A stretch of 64,000 bases of DNA from Neocallimastix lanati (nom. inval.) (Eukaryota > Neocallimastigomycota > Neocallimastigomycetes > Neocallimastigales > Neocallimastigaceae), in assembly GCA_016946835.1 (NCBI GenBank), contig JACVTC010000021.1, forward strand, positions 1,327,001 through 1,391,000. The letters are read 5' to 3'. The notes beneath the pieces were generated by a model. The model ran no database searches, was not told where the DNA came from, and saw only the letters and a list, made by a program, of their open reading frames with translations. Positions 42,648 to 55,022 of the stretch are shown piece by piece. Within the stretch, counting starts at the first letter, position 1. The number at the start of each line of letters is the position of its first letter. A program made the translations under genes and the position numbers.

Positions 42648-43454
42648 ATGAAATTTACTGCTTTATTCTTAAATTTAACTGCTGGTTCTGATGTCATTGT
42701 TACTTTTAATGATACTTCTTCTCTTCCATTCTATTAAAAGTAAATTAAGCCATGTTTGAAAGGAATAAAACAAAATTGAAATCAGGGAGGAATGTCAAAA
42801 CAATTAAAGTTCTAATGATTAATGATATGAGCAACTTAAAAGTATATTGTAAAACTATATTTAATCCATATTAAATATTAATAGATTTAATAAAGAAAAA
42901 TAATTAAAAAGGTTTTATGATACAATTAATATATATATATAAAATTTGTTGAATTTTTTTTTTAATGATCTTTTAATAATTTTGTTTTTTTAAACAATGA
43001 GGATTATTTTATGAATAGAAATAGCGATAGAAATGATAGTGAAGATATAAATTATTCTTTTACTTCCGATTTCCCATAATGATAATTTTAATGACATTTT
43101 AAACAGATAGAATATTAAAAGTTATTAAACAATCCAAAAGATAATCAACCAAAAAAAAATATGAGGATGAAGATATAATTAAGTTCAAAACTAAAAACGG
43201 TGACTTGACGATTGAAATTAATAATCGTTTATATTATATTTTATAAAAAATAATTTTTTAAATAATTAAAATAATATCAACTTAAATATATTTCAATTAA
43301 ACGTATCATAATTATTATATTTATTATTTTATTTATAATTATTATTGTTATTATTATTATCTCTGTAATTATATATTTATTTTATTTATTACTATTATTA
43401 TAATTATTAAATTTTTATATACAATACAAATAAAATATTTAAATAAAAAGAAAA

Positions 43455-43525
<71 letters not shown>

Positions 43526-44490
43526 AATGACTACTGAAAAATCCGCATAGGATGTTAAATCCATTTTACGATATTAATTCAATTTTATAAAGAATCGGTT
43601 ATTGAATTTTTTTTTTTTTGTTTTTCTTTAACTGGTGCATGGGACCATGCTAATCACAGTTATTATATGTATAAAAAAATTTTTCAAAATAATAAATGAA
43701 CTTATTTACTTTATGATTTTGACTTGGATTTTGGTATGGCAAGTAGGAGAATAGAAGATTATGTAAATCAATCTATTGATGTGTTAAAAAAAGTAATTTT
43801 ATTAAAAAAAATAATATAAAATAAAATAAAATGAAATGAAAATAAAATAAAATTAATTTCAGGTAAAGAGGATTATGTTAAAGAGATATTAAGAAATATA
43901 TTGCCATTAAAAATTTTTAATCCTTCAATAATAAATTAATAATAACAAAAATAATAATACAAGAATCAATAAAATCTGATCATTAATTCGTTCTTATGTG
44001 TAAATTAGATAAAATTCAAAAAAAAAAAACTAATGGTGAATATCCTTGGTATAGTTAATTAAAAATTATTTTATTCTTTTTGAATAATGGAGAAAATTCT
44101 ATTGAGGATGATGATTTTTAATGGGATTAAAATAATTATTTATTCGTAAAAGAGATTAGATATATTTATATAGAAATTTTTAATATTTTGATTGTGATCC
44201 CCAATTATCTTTACTATTAAATGAAAATGAAAAGCATCAAATCCAATAATCAATGAAAATTTCTTCTCCTTCTATCTTTATTTCCTACCTTCACAGTGGA
44301 TTCGACTACTATATTAGAAACGGTTAAAGTGATTGCCTCCATAGAAAATACGATTAGTACAACGACTTCATTAACAGCAATATTTGAACCCATCCCTATA
44401 CTCATAGCCACACAAACGTCCATACAAACATCAAACCTATGCCATACCAACATTTATGTCAACGATCTGTAGCCTCAACTCAAACTTAAA
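42648..44490 (+). pseudogene. Decayed CotH-family gene
   Basis: Pieces match the two intact CotH genes downstream in order: a Met start (MKFTALFLNL, 42648); FKTKNGDLTIEIN (about 43180-43225, cf. FKTKNGTLIVEIN); AWDHANHSYYMYKK (about 43645, cf. TDHFMVSHNYYIYK); YDFDLDFG (about 43705, cf. HDFDLDLD); FNPS (43918); KEIRYIY (44150); and a Ser/Thr-rich tail (about 44295-44460). Stops, frameshifts and T-runs interrupt it throughout, and only about two thirds of the protein can be traced. It is an old member of the tandem cluster. The start shows the same 37-base spacing from ATG to a GT as the intact genes, which may be chance. Confidence 0.7.
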
Positions 44491-44686
44491 GGTTTAGCTG
44501 AAATCTATGGATTATGAGGTTACGAATTTAATCAATAGTCATTTGAAAAAAAATAAAATAAAATAAAATAAAATATATCAATTTAAAGTATTATATAAAA
44601 AAAATCATTATTATAAATATATATATGTTATAATTCATAAAAAATAAAAAAAAAATATTATACAAAAAAGGTATATATATAAGAAA

Positions 44687-44721
<35 letters not shown>

Positions 44722-44753
44722 ATATAGTATATATTTAGTTACATTTATAATAC

Positions 44754-44784
<31 letters not shown>

Positions 44785-45146
44785 TAAAATAAATATTAAA
44801 AATATACAAATAAATAGTATTAACAAGAAAAAATTAAAATATATTTTTTAAAATGAAATTAAAATTAATTTAAATATGATTTCTAAAAAAAAAAAATAAT
44901 AAAATAAAATAAAATAAAATAAAATAAAATACTTAATTTTTTAATTATAAAATCATAAAATAACAATTAAAAATATTATATTTTATTTTATTTTTATAAT
45001 AAGAATCATTCAAGTTATTTTGGTGAATATTCCCTTTTTTTTTTTTTTATTTTTTTATTTTTATTATTATTATGATATTAAATAAAGTTTTAAAATAGTA
45101 TTTGTCATTTAATTTCATGTAGATTGATTCACTATTTTCAAATTCA

Positions 45147-45177
<31 letters not shown>

Positions 45178-46273
45178 TTTAATCTTTATTGAATGAGAAA
45201 AATATATAAATATATTTTAAAAAATTATGGTTAAGTATAATTAATTATACAAAAATGGGTAAAAAAAATATCAATTAACATGTAATTTTAATTTTTATAC
45301 AATTTAATTTATAATTAAAAGAACAAAAGTATTATATTGAATATATAAATTTAATTTTCTTTTCCAATCTAATTTTAACTTAAATTTATATATATTATTT
45401 ATTTGTATATTTATTAATGTTTATTCTCATTATTCCTCAAATCGTAACACTGTAATATTTATTAAAATAAAAAATAATTATTAATCTTTAAATTTATATA
45501 CATATATATTCTTTTTATTATTATTTATTATTTAGTATAATAAAAAACAAATAATATTATCAAATTATGAAATACTAATAAAAAGAATGATACTTAATAT
45601 ATATATCTTTAATGAAATATTACCAATTAAATCAAATAATAGAAATTTTTATTTTATTATTCATTTTTACTATAATTTTAATAGCATATAAAAATTACAG
45701 ATGATTAAATACATACACTATAAATAAATTTTTAATACTCTCTATATTTAATATTTAATAATTAATTATATACAATAAATTTTCATTTAATATTTTTTTT
45801 TTTTTTTTTTTTAAAATCTCAAAAATTTTCAATTTTTAAGCAGACTATAAAGTTAAGAAATTTAGTGAATTATAAATTATTATATACAAATTTTAATTAT
45901 TTTAATTTAGATTTAATTTTTAATAAATTAACTGTTTATATATATATAATTTTACTTTAAAAGAAGATTTTCTTATATTTTATATAAATATTATTTTATA
46001 TTTATATTTACTTTATTTTTTTTTTTTATTATAAAATTAAGTTTATTTAATTTCTTTTTATTTTATTTTATTTTATAGTTTTTATTTAATTTTTTCATTT
46101 TTTTTTTTTAGAATATTGATCTTTTTAATATTTTTTTCTATAATTAAATAAAAGTTTAAAATATAATAAAATTATTACTAAAGGTAAAATAGTTTCATAT
46201 GAATACATAAAAAAAGCAATTTCTTAATTTTTTCTCTTTTTTTTTTTTTTTTTAAAAGGAAACAATTTTATAA

Positions 46274-46312
<39 letters not shown>

Positions 46313-46486
46313 AAAAGAAGATTAAATTTTAATAACAAAAATAAAAAATAAATAATAATTCCAGCAAACAACAACAACAATAATAATAATAAAAATAATA
46401 ATAATAATAAAAAATATATATAAAAATAAAATAAATAAAAATAAGGAGTTTCTAAAAATTAAATTCAACAAATAATACAATTCAAA
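44491..46486. other. AT-rich intergenic region before CotH gene 1
   Basis: No gene seen. AT dinucleotide runs (44757-44782, 45150-45177), poly-A/T runs, and (ATAA)n at about 46274-46312 in the presumed promoter region. No specific promoter motif can be picked out. Confidence 0.6.
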
Positions 46487-47509
46487 ATGAAATTATTTTC
46501 ATTATATATTTTTTTTTATTTAGGTACTTAATTATATACATATATATATATATATATTTTTTTTATTATTATGAAAAAAGTAAAATTTTAAAGTTTATTA
46601 TAAATGAAAAAATAAGTCCTTATTAACAATAATATCATTTATATTTTATTTCTTATTTTTTATCAAAAAAAAAAATCTCTATATATATATAAATTAAAAT
46701 ACTTTTATATATAAATATAATTGTAAATTTACAAATATAAAATTAAAATAAATCAGTTTATAATGTTTTGGGTGAATCCTTTTTTCCAAATGACCAACGT
46801 GCCGAAATATTCAAAATAACGGATAATGAAGTCCCCATCTTTAGAATAACATTACCAGAAAGAGAATTTTATACTTTAAAGAGAGCCGCAAATAATCTCT
46901 CCAGAGGTGGTATCAATGGTTACAATGAAGAAATTATTGGAACTATTGACATTATAAATAGTCAGAACTTTAACGAAATATTTAAAGGATATAACATTAA
47001 AGAATTATTACCAAAGTTACCAATGAATGAGGAAGGCTATCCAACCATCGATTATAAACCTTATCTCTTATCCTCCTACAACTTTCATTATATCATTGAA
47101 GGAGAATCCGATTCAACCACCATTCTCTTTAACGTCTTCAATACCGATACCTATTTAAATTTAATAGAAGTCCTCTATGTGCTTTCTGGTTTAGAAATTT
47201 CACCTGAGGCTGATTCAGATTTTGTAGATTTATTTAGCTATTATGGAAAGGACGCTGTAACCGTTGATGACAATGGAAAATACCAATTAAATTTAAGTTA
47301 TTATAAACGAAACAATATTTATGATGACATTAAATTTTTTTCTAAAAAATTAAATACTCGACAAGAAGAAGATGATTCCTATTATAGTGCTGATTTTAAA
47401 ACTAAAAATGGAACCTTAATCGTTGAAATTAATAAGTAAATTATTAATATTACTATTTTATACTTCTTCTTCCAAATATATTATTCCTATTTTAATAATA
47501 ATAATAATA

Positions 47510-47575
<66 letters not shown>

Positions 47576-49239
47576 TTTTTCTATTAATTGTTTTTTTTTA
47601 TAACTTATAATTCATATTAATAATTCATTAATAATTCATAATTTGTATTGATATTTATATTTATATTAATTTTTATTTTTATATTTTATACTTTATATTT
47701 TATACTTTATATTTTATATCTAATATTTAATATTTAATATTTAATATTTAATATTTAATATTTAATATTTAATATTTTATATTTTATATTTTATTTTTTA
47801 TAATTTATAATTTACTTTTTATATTTTAAAATTTATATTTTTTTATTTAATATTTATACATTTATATATTTATATATTTATATATTTATAAATTTATATA
47901 TATATATGTTTATATTTATATATTTTCGTATTTATAATAATAAATTTATATTTATTTTTTTTAATTCAGTGAAAAGAAAGCTTTTAGTAAAATTACTTTC
48001 TCTTTAGGTAATGGTTCTTCTCGTGTGTACTCTAAACCAAATTATAATTTAAAAATTCGAGGAGGAATGGAGTTATTTGGTCGTCGTCAATTTAAACTTC
48101 GTGGGGATGCCGCTGATCCATCCTTTATGAGAACGAAATTGATGAGTGATATTCGTAATCGTTTGGGATTGAAGTCGCTTTCTGCCAATTATGCCTTCTT
48201 ATATATTAATGATGAATTTATGGGATTACAGGTATTAACCGATATCTATAAGGAAACCTGGATTGAATATGTCTATGGTGAAAAAAATACCACTAATCTA
48301 TTTAAAAGTAATACGGGAGATTTAACCATCACTAACTTAAATGGTTATGAAAATGAAAACAAAGATACGACCGCCGATGATACAAAAGATCTTTCCCAAT
48401 TTTTAACAGACATGACTAATGCAGAAACAGCAACCGATGTTGAATCTATCTTTGAATTGGAACAATTTAATAAGGAAATAGCGCTTGAATATATAACGAT
48501 TGGAACCGATCATTTTATGGTTAGTCATAACTATTATATTTATAAACAACCCCAGAATGGTAAATGGATCTATTTATCGCATGATTTCGATCTTGACCTG
48601 GACACTTACACGGATGAACCCAATTATTCATTGACTTTTGATGATTTTAATACTTCCAATATGGTAACTAAATTAATTTTAAGTAATGAAGAATATTTCC
48701 AAAAAATAATTAAAGAAATTATCGAGAAAGCCTTCAATCCCTCGGTATTATTCCCACATATTGATGAAATAAAATCATTTATTACAAGATATGTTCAAAA
48801 AGATAAAAAACCAGATGAGAATGGCGAATACCCTGGTAAAATTAATAAAAACAGTTACTATGAAGAATATTTGTTTACCTTAAAGCAATGGGATGATTCT
48901 ATTGAATATATTAACGAAGAAGACTCAAAATGTGGTTTGAAGTGTTTCATTATTCTTAGATATCGATTTATTTGCAAAGAATATGGAATGGAATGTGACC
49001 CCACATATATGGACGAGAACTTTAAAATGCCTACGAACAATTATGTGGAACCACCACCTCTCGTTGAACCAACTTCTACCAAAACTAATACTATTTCTAC
49101 AAGTACCGATGTCTCTTATATTGAAGATCCCAATAATAAGGAAGAACCAAAAACGAATTCATTTGAATCATCCTCCATCATGAAAGAAATTACCATAACG
49201 ATATTAATCACTCTATTAATTACTATTTTTAATTTATAG
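46487..49239 (+). CDS. CotH-family secreted protein with GPI-anchor-like C-terminus (CotH gene 1)
   Basis: Three exons by GT-AG rule and paralogue comparison: 46487-46523, 46757-47435, 47970-49239, giving 661 residues. Exon 1 is 37 nt and encodes MKLFSLYIFFYL, the hydrophobic start of a signal peptide. The CotH core begins early (NDQRAEIFKITDNEVPIFRI), continues with SRVYSKPNYNLKIRGG and RRQFKLRGDAADPSFMR at the start of exon 3, and carries the HDFDLDLDTYT motif near residue 443, the acidic site of CotH kinases. After RFICKEYGMECDP comes a Ser/Thr/Pro-rich stalk (~580-635) and a final hydrophobic stretch (ITITILITLLITIFNL), typical of a GPI signal. Family role: CotH proteins are secreted atypical kinases, spore-coat proteins in Bacillus and surface invasins in Mucorales; the role in gut fungi is unknown. 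Confidence 0.9.
46524..46756 (+). other. Intron 1 of CotH gene 1
   Basis: 233 bp, gtactt to aatcag, phase 1. Inferred because removing it joins an ATG with signal peptide to the open exon 2, and because the paralogue has the same structure. Confidence 0.85.
47436..47969 (+). other. Intron 2 of CotH gene 1
   Basis: 534 bp, gtaaat to aattcag, phase 2, AT-rich with (AAT)n at about 47495-47571 and a TAATATT tract at about 47720-47775. Its removal joins VEIN to the following EKKAFSKITFSLGNGSSRVY in frame. Confidence 0.9.
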
Positions 49240-49781
49240 ACAAAAAAAAAATTACTTATAATTAAGAGATAAAAGTTTTTTATATGTTTTATAAAAACAT
49301 CTTAATATATTATTATATATGTATATATTAAATATTATGTATCATAATACATAGAATCTAAATCTCATACATTCTGTTTTTATACAAAATATTTAAGTAT
49401 GTTTTATATATATGGCTAGAGATACAGTATAATATAAATATATTATTGATAGTATTAATAGTATAACATTCATAAATATTATTTAAATGTAAAAAAATAT
49501 ATATATATATAAAAGCCTAAATTTATAAATATATAAAATATATTATAAATAAAATAATAACAATAAAAAAATATAAAAAAAAAAATATTAATATTTATAA
49601 ATATAAATTATTATTTTAATATATTAATTATAATTATTAATAATATTATTATTTTTATTTATTATTATTATCATTATTTATTATTATTTATTATCATCAA
49701 TATATAATAATAAATATTGAAATCTTTAGTTAAAATTTAAAATATTTAATCTATTTACTTTAAATAATATAAAAATTTTTT

Positions 49782-49815
<34 letters not shown>

Positions 49816-49956
49816 TTTTCCAAATATCTTTTAATTTCTCACCATACTATAATTAATTATCTTTACTAAATATCTAAGTATAGAAAAATATTAAATGTTC
49901 TATATTTATGTTCATTATTTCAAAAAAAAATTCATCCATTTTATATCAAACCTTAA

Positions 49957-50002
<46 letters not shown>

Positions 50003-50042
50003 TTAATTTTTTTATTTTTCTATAGTTTACAATTAAAAAAAA

Positions 50043-50075
<33 letters not shown>

Positions 50076-50402
50076 TAAAAAAGTTTAATATATATAATAA
50101 AATATTTTTTTAATTTATTTTTTTTTTTTTTTTTTTTTAGATATAAATATAATTAGAAAATGTCTCCATATGAAAGTTTTATCTCAAAAAATATATAAAT
50201 AAATAAATAAAAATAAAATTAAAATAAAAATGAGAATAAAAGAATTAAAAAAAATAAAATCATAAAATAATAAAAAAAAAAAAAAGATAAAAAAAAAAAA
50301 TAAAATAAAATATAAAGATATATATATATAAAAAGAAAAAGATAGCTCTCTTTAACAAAATAAAATAATATTTAGATAAATTGTATAATAATTTAAAATA
50401 AA
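49240..50402. other. AT-rich spacer between CotH genes
   Basis: No gene seen. (AAT)n tracts at about 49960-50000 and 50040-50075, T-runs at about 49786-49811 and 50118-50139. Confidence 0.6.
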
Positions 50403-53156
50403 ATGAAAGTACAACTTCTGTTCTTTTTATTTTTTTTAGGTAATTATAAATTTTTGTATTTTTTATCCAATTATATATATATTTTTTTTTACTCAATATT
50501 TATTAATTTTAAAAAAAAAAAAAAAAAATTATTAATAATAATTAAAAAAAAGTTTGATTTTTAAATTTATAATAAGCAATTATTAAATAACAATATTATT
50601 TATCAATTTTTGTCGTTTTTATCAAAAAAAAAATATATATATATATATTTATTTATTTATTTATTTATTTGTTTGTTTATTTATTTATTTATATTATATA
50701 CATATATATTTATATATATTATAAATTGAAATAAATCAGTTTATAACGTTCTGGGTGAATCCTTTTTTCCAAATGACCAACGTGCCGAGATATTCAAAAT
50801 AACGGATAATGAAGTCCCCATCTTTAGAATAACATTACCAGAAAAAGAATTTTATACCTTAAAGAGAGCCGCAAATAATCTCTCCAGAGGTGGTATCAAT
50901 GGTTACAATGAAGAAATTATTGGAACTATTGACATTATAAATAGTCAGAACTTTAACGAAATATTTAAAGGATATAACATCAAAGAATTATTACCAAAGT
51001 TACCAATGAATGAGGAAGGCTATCCAACCATCGATTATAAACCTTATCTCTTATCCTCTCTCAATTTTCATTATATCATTGAAGGAGAATCCGATTCAAC
51101 CACCATTCTCTTTAACGTCTTCAATTCCGATTCCTATTTAAATTTAATAGAAGTCCTCTATGTGCTTTCGGGTTTAGAAATTTCACCTGAGGCTGATTCA
51201 GATTTTGTAGATTTATTTAGCTATTATGGAAAGGATGCTGTTATTGTTGATGAAAATGGAAAATACAGCTTAAATATAGATTATTCCAATTATTATAAGA
51301 GACAATATGAAGAAGAAGATGAATCATATTATAGTGCTGATTTTAAAACTAAAAATGGAACATTGGTTGTTGAAATTAATAAGTAAAAAAAAAAAAATTG
51401 GTTTTATTTTATTTTATTTTATTTTTATTTTTATTTTTATTTTTTTTTAAAAAAAAAAAAAAAAATTAATATATATTATTTAAATTAATTACAATAATAA
51501 AAAAAATTATATATATTATTTAAATTAATTATAATAATAAAAAAAATTTTTTTTTTTTTAATTTTATTAAATTAATGACTTTTTATAATATTCTTACTTA
51601 TTTATTTATTTATTTTAATCTATTCTATTTTAATATAAATAATCTATAAATAATGTTTTTTTAGTGATAAAAAAAAATTTAAAAAAATTACTTTCTCATT
51701 AGGTAATGGTTCTTCTCGTGTGTACTCTAAACCAAATTATAATTTAAAAATTCGAGGAGATAAAGAATTATTTGGTCGTCGTCAATTTAAACTTCGTGGG
51801 GATGCCGCTGATCCATCCTTTATGAGAACGAAATTGATGAGTGATATTCATAACCGTTTGGGATTGAAGTCACTTTCTGCCAATTACGCCTTCTTATATA
51901 TTAATGATGAATTTATGGGATTACAGGTATTAACCGATATCTATAAGGAAACCTGGATTGAATATGTCTATGGTGAAAAAAATACCACTAATCTTTTTAA
52001 AGGTAACAACGCAGACCTAACCATCAATAATTTAAATGGTTATGAAAATGAAAACAAAGATACGACCGCCGATGATACGAAAGATCTTTCCAAATTTTTA
52101 ACAGACATGACTAATGCAGAAACAGCAACCGACGTTGAATCTATCTTTGAATTGGAACAATTTAATAAGGAAATAGCCCTTGAATATATAACGATTGGAA
52201 CCGATCATTTTATGGCCAGTCATAACTATTATATCTATAAACAACCCCAGAATGGTAAATGGATCTACTTATCGCATGATTTCGATCTTGACCTGGACAC
52301 CTATACTGATGAGACAAATCATGAATTAACTTTTAATGATTTTAATACTTCCAATATGGTAACTAAATTAATTTTGAGTAATGAGGAATATTTCAAAGAG
52401 ATGATTAAAGAAATCATTGAGAAAGCCTTCAATCCCTCGGTATTGTTCCCACATATTGATGAAATAAAATCATTTATTAAACCGTATGTTGAATTAGATA
52501 AAAAACCAGATGAGAATGGTGAATATCCTGGAAAAATTAATAAAAACAGTTACTATGAAGAATATTTGTTTACCTTAAAGCAATGGGATGATTCTATTGA
52601 ATTTATTAATGAAAAAGATTCAAAATGTGGTTTGAAGTGTTTCATTATTCGTAGATATCGATTTATCTGTAAAGAATATGGAATTGAGTGTGACCCCACG
52701 TACATGAATGAAAATTATGACATGTCCAATGGAAAAGGGGAGCCATCCACCATTAAAGAACCAGAATCAGAATCGTCTTCTTCTTCCCTCAATACGGAAA
52801 AGGAAACTGCGGTGACAACGAAAAATGAGTCTGTTCCAACTTCTGAATCCTCCGCATCTCTTCACTGTCTATCAGAATTTTATGGCTATCCATGTTGTTC
52901 CCCGGAATTAACCGAGGTTTACGCTCAAGATGACTATGGTGACTGGGGTTATGACTTTTCAAAGAGTGAATGGTGTGGTCTAACAAAGTATGAAAGTTCC
53001 ACCGACACGACAAATGATTCTGATAATTGTTGGTCTGAAGCATTAGGATATCCATGCTGTCCATCAGGAATAACGACAGTTTATGAGCATGATGAAGATG
53101 GAGACTGGAGTTATAATTTTTCTAAAGAAGAATGGTGTGGAATAATAAAGCATTAA
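50403..53156 (+). CDS. CotH-family secreted protein with two C-terminal fungal dockerins (CotH gene 2)
   Basis: Exons 50403-50439, 50740-51382, 51665-53156 give 723 residues. Exon 1 (37 nt) encodes MKVQLLFFLFFL, a signal peptide start. The CotH core is close to gene 1 over its whole length, with HDFDLDLDTYT near residue 430 and RFICKEYGIECDP near 575. The C-terminus differs: a Ser/Glu-rich linker (~590-625) leads to two ~42-residue modules, ~627-670 (FYGYPCCSPELTEVYAQDD...GDWGYD...EWCGL) and ~682-722 (CWSEALGYPCCPSGITTVY...GDWSYN...EWCGI). Four Cys each and the GYPCC, GDW and WCG motifs mark the non-catalytic (CBM10-like) dockerins of gut-fungal cellulosomes. The protein would be secreted and docked into the extracellular cellulosome complex. 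Its role there, structural or kinase, is unknown. Confidence 0.93.
50440..50739 (+). other. Intron 1 of CotH gene 2
   Basis: 300 bp, gtaatt to aatcag, phase 1, at the same position as in gene 1. The sequence just before the acceptor (ataaatcag) is shared with gene 1. Confidence 0.85.
51383..51664 (+). other. Intron 2 of CotH gene 2
   Basis: 282 bp, gtaaaa to ttttag, phase 2, same position as in gene 1 but unrelated and shorter. It holds a doublet of aattatatatattatttaaa at about 51460-51540. Confidence 0.9.
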
Positions 53157-54838
53157 TAAAGCATTGATATTCTTTATCCCAAGATAATAAATAAATAAAT
53201 AAATAAATAAAAAAAAGGTTTACCAAACTAAATCAATAGTTGTGATAATATTTTATTTTATAGTTAAAAGTTATAATAATTATTTTAAATAATTAAAAAA
53301 AAAAAATATATATATATATATTTATATATTTATTTTTAAATATATAAAAAATTTAAATATATATTATTTTTTATATCGCTTATAATTAGCAACTTTATTG
53401 TAGCATTTTATATATTAAATTTATTTAGTGAATATTAAATTTAAATATAAAAAAAAATATCTAAAATAATTAAACACATATAAATAAAATATATATATAT
53501 ATATAAAAATAATAAAAAAAAATGTATATATATATTATTATTGATCATGATCAATAAAATAAAAATTTAAGATATATAATAACTATATGATATATTATAA
53601 AAATAAATTTATTTTATAAAATAATATTTAAATTATTAAAGTTAAATTAATTATATAGTATTAAAATTTTCAAAAAAAAATACTTTTATTATTTTTTAAT
53701 TTTGGTTTTTTATTATTAAGAATTTTATGTTTTTATTTTGGAGTGTTTGATCACTTTTTATAAATTATATACAAATATTATTATTTTTGTTATAACAGTT
53801 ATTATTAATTTTAATTATATTATTTATGATTATAATCATTTTATCATTTTACATTACTTAAAAATCTAATTTACCTATATTTGTTTGAACATGTAAAACT
53901 CTTATGTATATTATGCATGCGCCTCATACATTTACATAACATACATATTTAATTTAATTTATAATTAAAATATAAATAAATATTCTAATCAAAGTTAAAC
54001 ATACTAAATTATTATTCATTATTTATGATATTAAACTTTATTTCTAACATTTAATAATAAATGACTAATTTAAAATTAATTAAATTTCTATTTTTTTTTT
54101 TTTTTAAACTTTTTTGAAATTTTGAAATTTTTAATAATTTCAAAGGTAAAAAAAAAAACAGAAAAAAAAAAAAAAATTTTTTTTTTTTTTTTTTTTTTTC
54201 TATTGATAATTAATAATATTAATAATTTTCATTTCTATTTAATGACTTAACGGAAAAAATCCGCATAATAATACAATATATATTATTTCTGTTTTTTTTT
54301 TTTCCTTTTTTTTTTAAAAAAAAAAAAAGAAAAGAAAAAGAAAAAAAAAAAAAGAAAAAATATTAAAAAGTAATTATTATTATATTACTTTAATTGCTTT
54401 ATTGCTAAGTAGAGACATAAAAAAAAATAATAATAATAAATAAATAAATAAAAATAAAAATATAATATATTTTAAAAAATAGTTTATCTCTACTTTGAAA
54501 AATAATTTCTAATTCTAATCTCTTTATTATCTTTAATATTTCCTATAATATATTTTAATATATATTTTTTTGATAAATAGAAAACAGATAAAAAATGTTT
54601 TTTTTTTTTTTCCCCTTTTATTAGATATTTATTTAAATTAAAGAAAATATTAAAGGTTAATAATTCATAACTATTTTATTATAATTTCTTATTGTAAAGA
54701 ACGATTAATGTATGATCCATTCTAATAAAAATAATATTTAATAAATCATTAATTTTATTTTATTTTATCTTATTTTATTATTATTAACATTGTTATTATT
54801 ATTTATAATTAATCAACAAAACTGTAGAGTAAAATATT

Positions 54839-54870
<32 letters not shown>

Positions 54871-55022
54871 TTTCATTATATTTATTTTTTTTTTTTTACT
54901 ACAATTTTCATAAGTGTGTAGTATTTGTTTGGCTATAGTAATAAAAAAAATAATTAATAATTACATTGTAAAAATTTAAAAATTTTTTTAATACGCTTTT
55001 AATTCATATCAATATTAAAAGA
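53157..55022. other. AT-rich intergenic region
   Basis: No gene seen. Downstream of CotH gene 2 and downstream of the minus-strand oxidase; the two genes converge here. Long A/T runs at about 54085-54200 and 54290-54360. A less AT-rich patch at about 53877-53945 (ttatgcatgcgcctcataca) has no ORF. Confidence 0.6.

Noticed and set aside
42248-42697. 149-codon minus-strand open frame rich in Phe/Ile/Tyr
   Set aside because: Antisense reading of the TAATAAAAATAAA tracts; overlaps the start of the CotH pseudogene.
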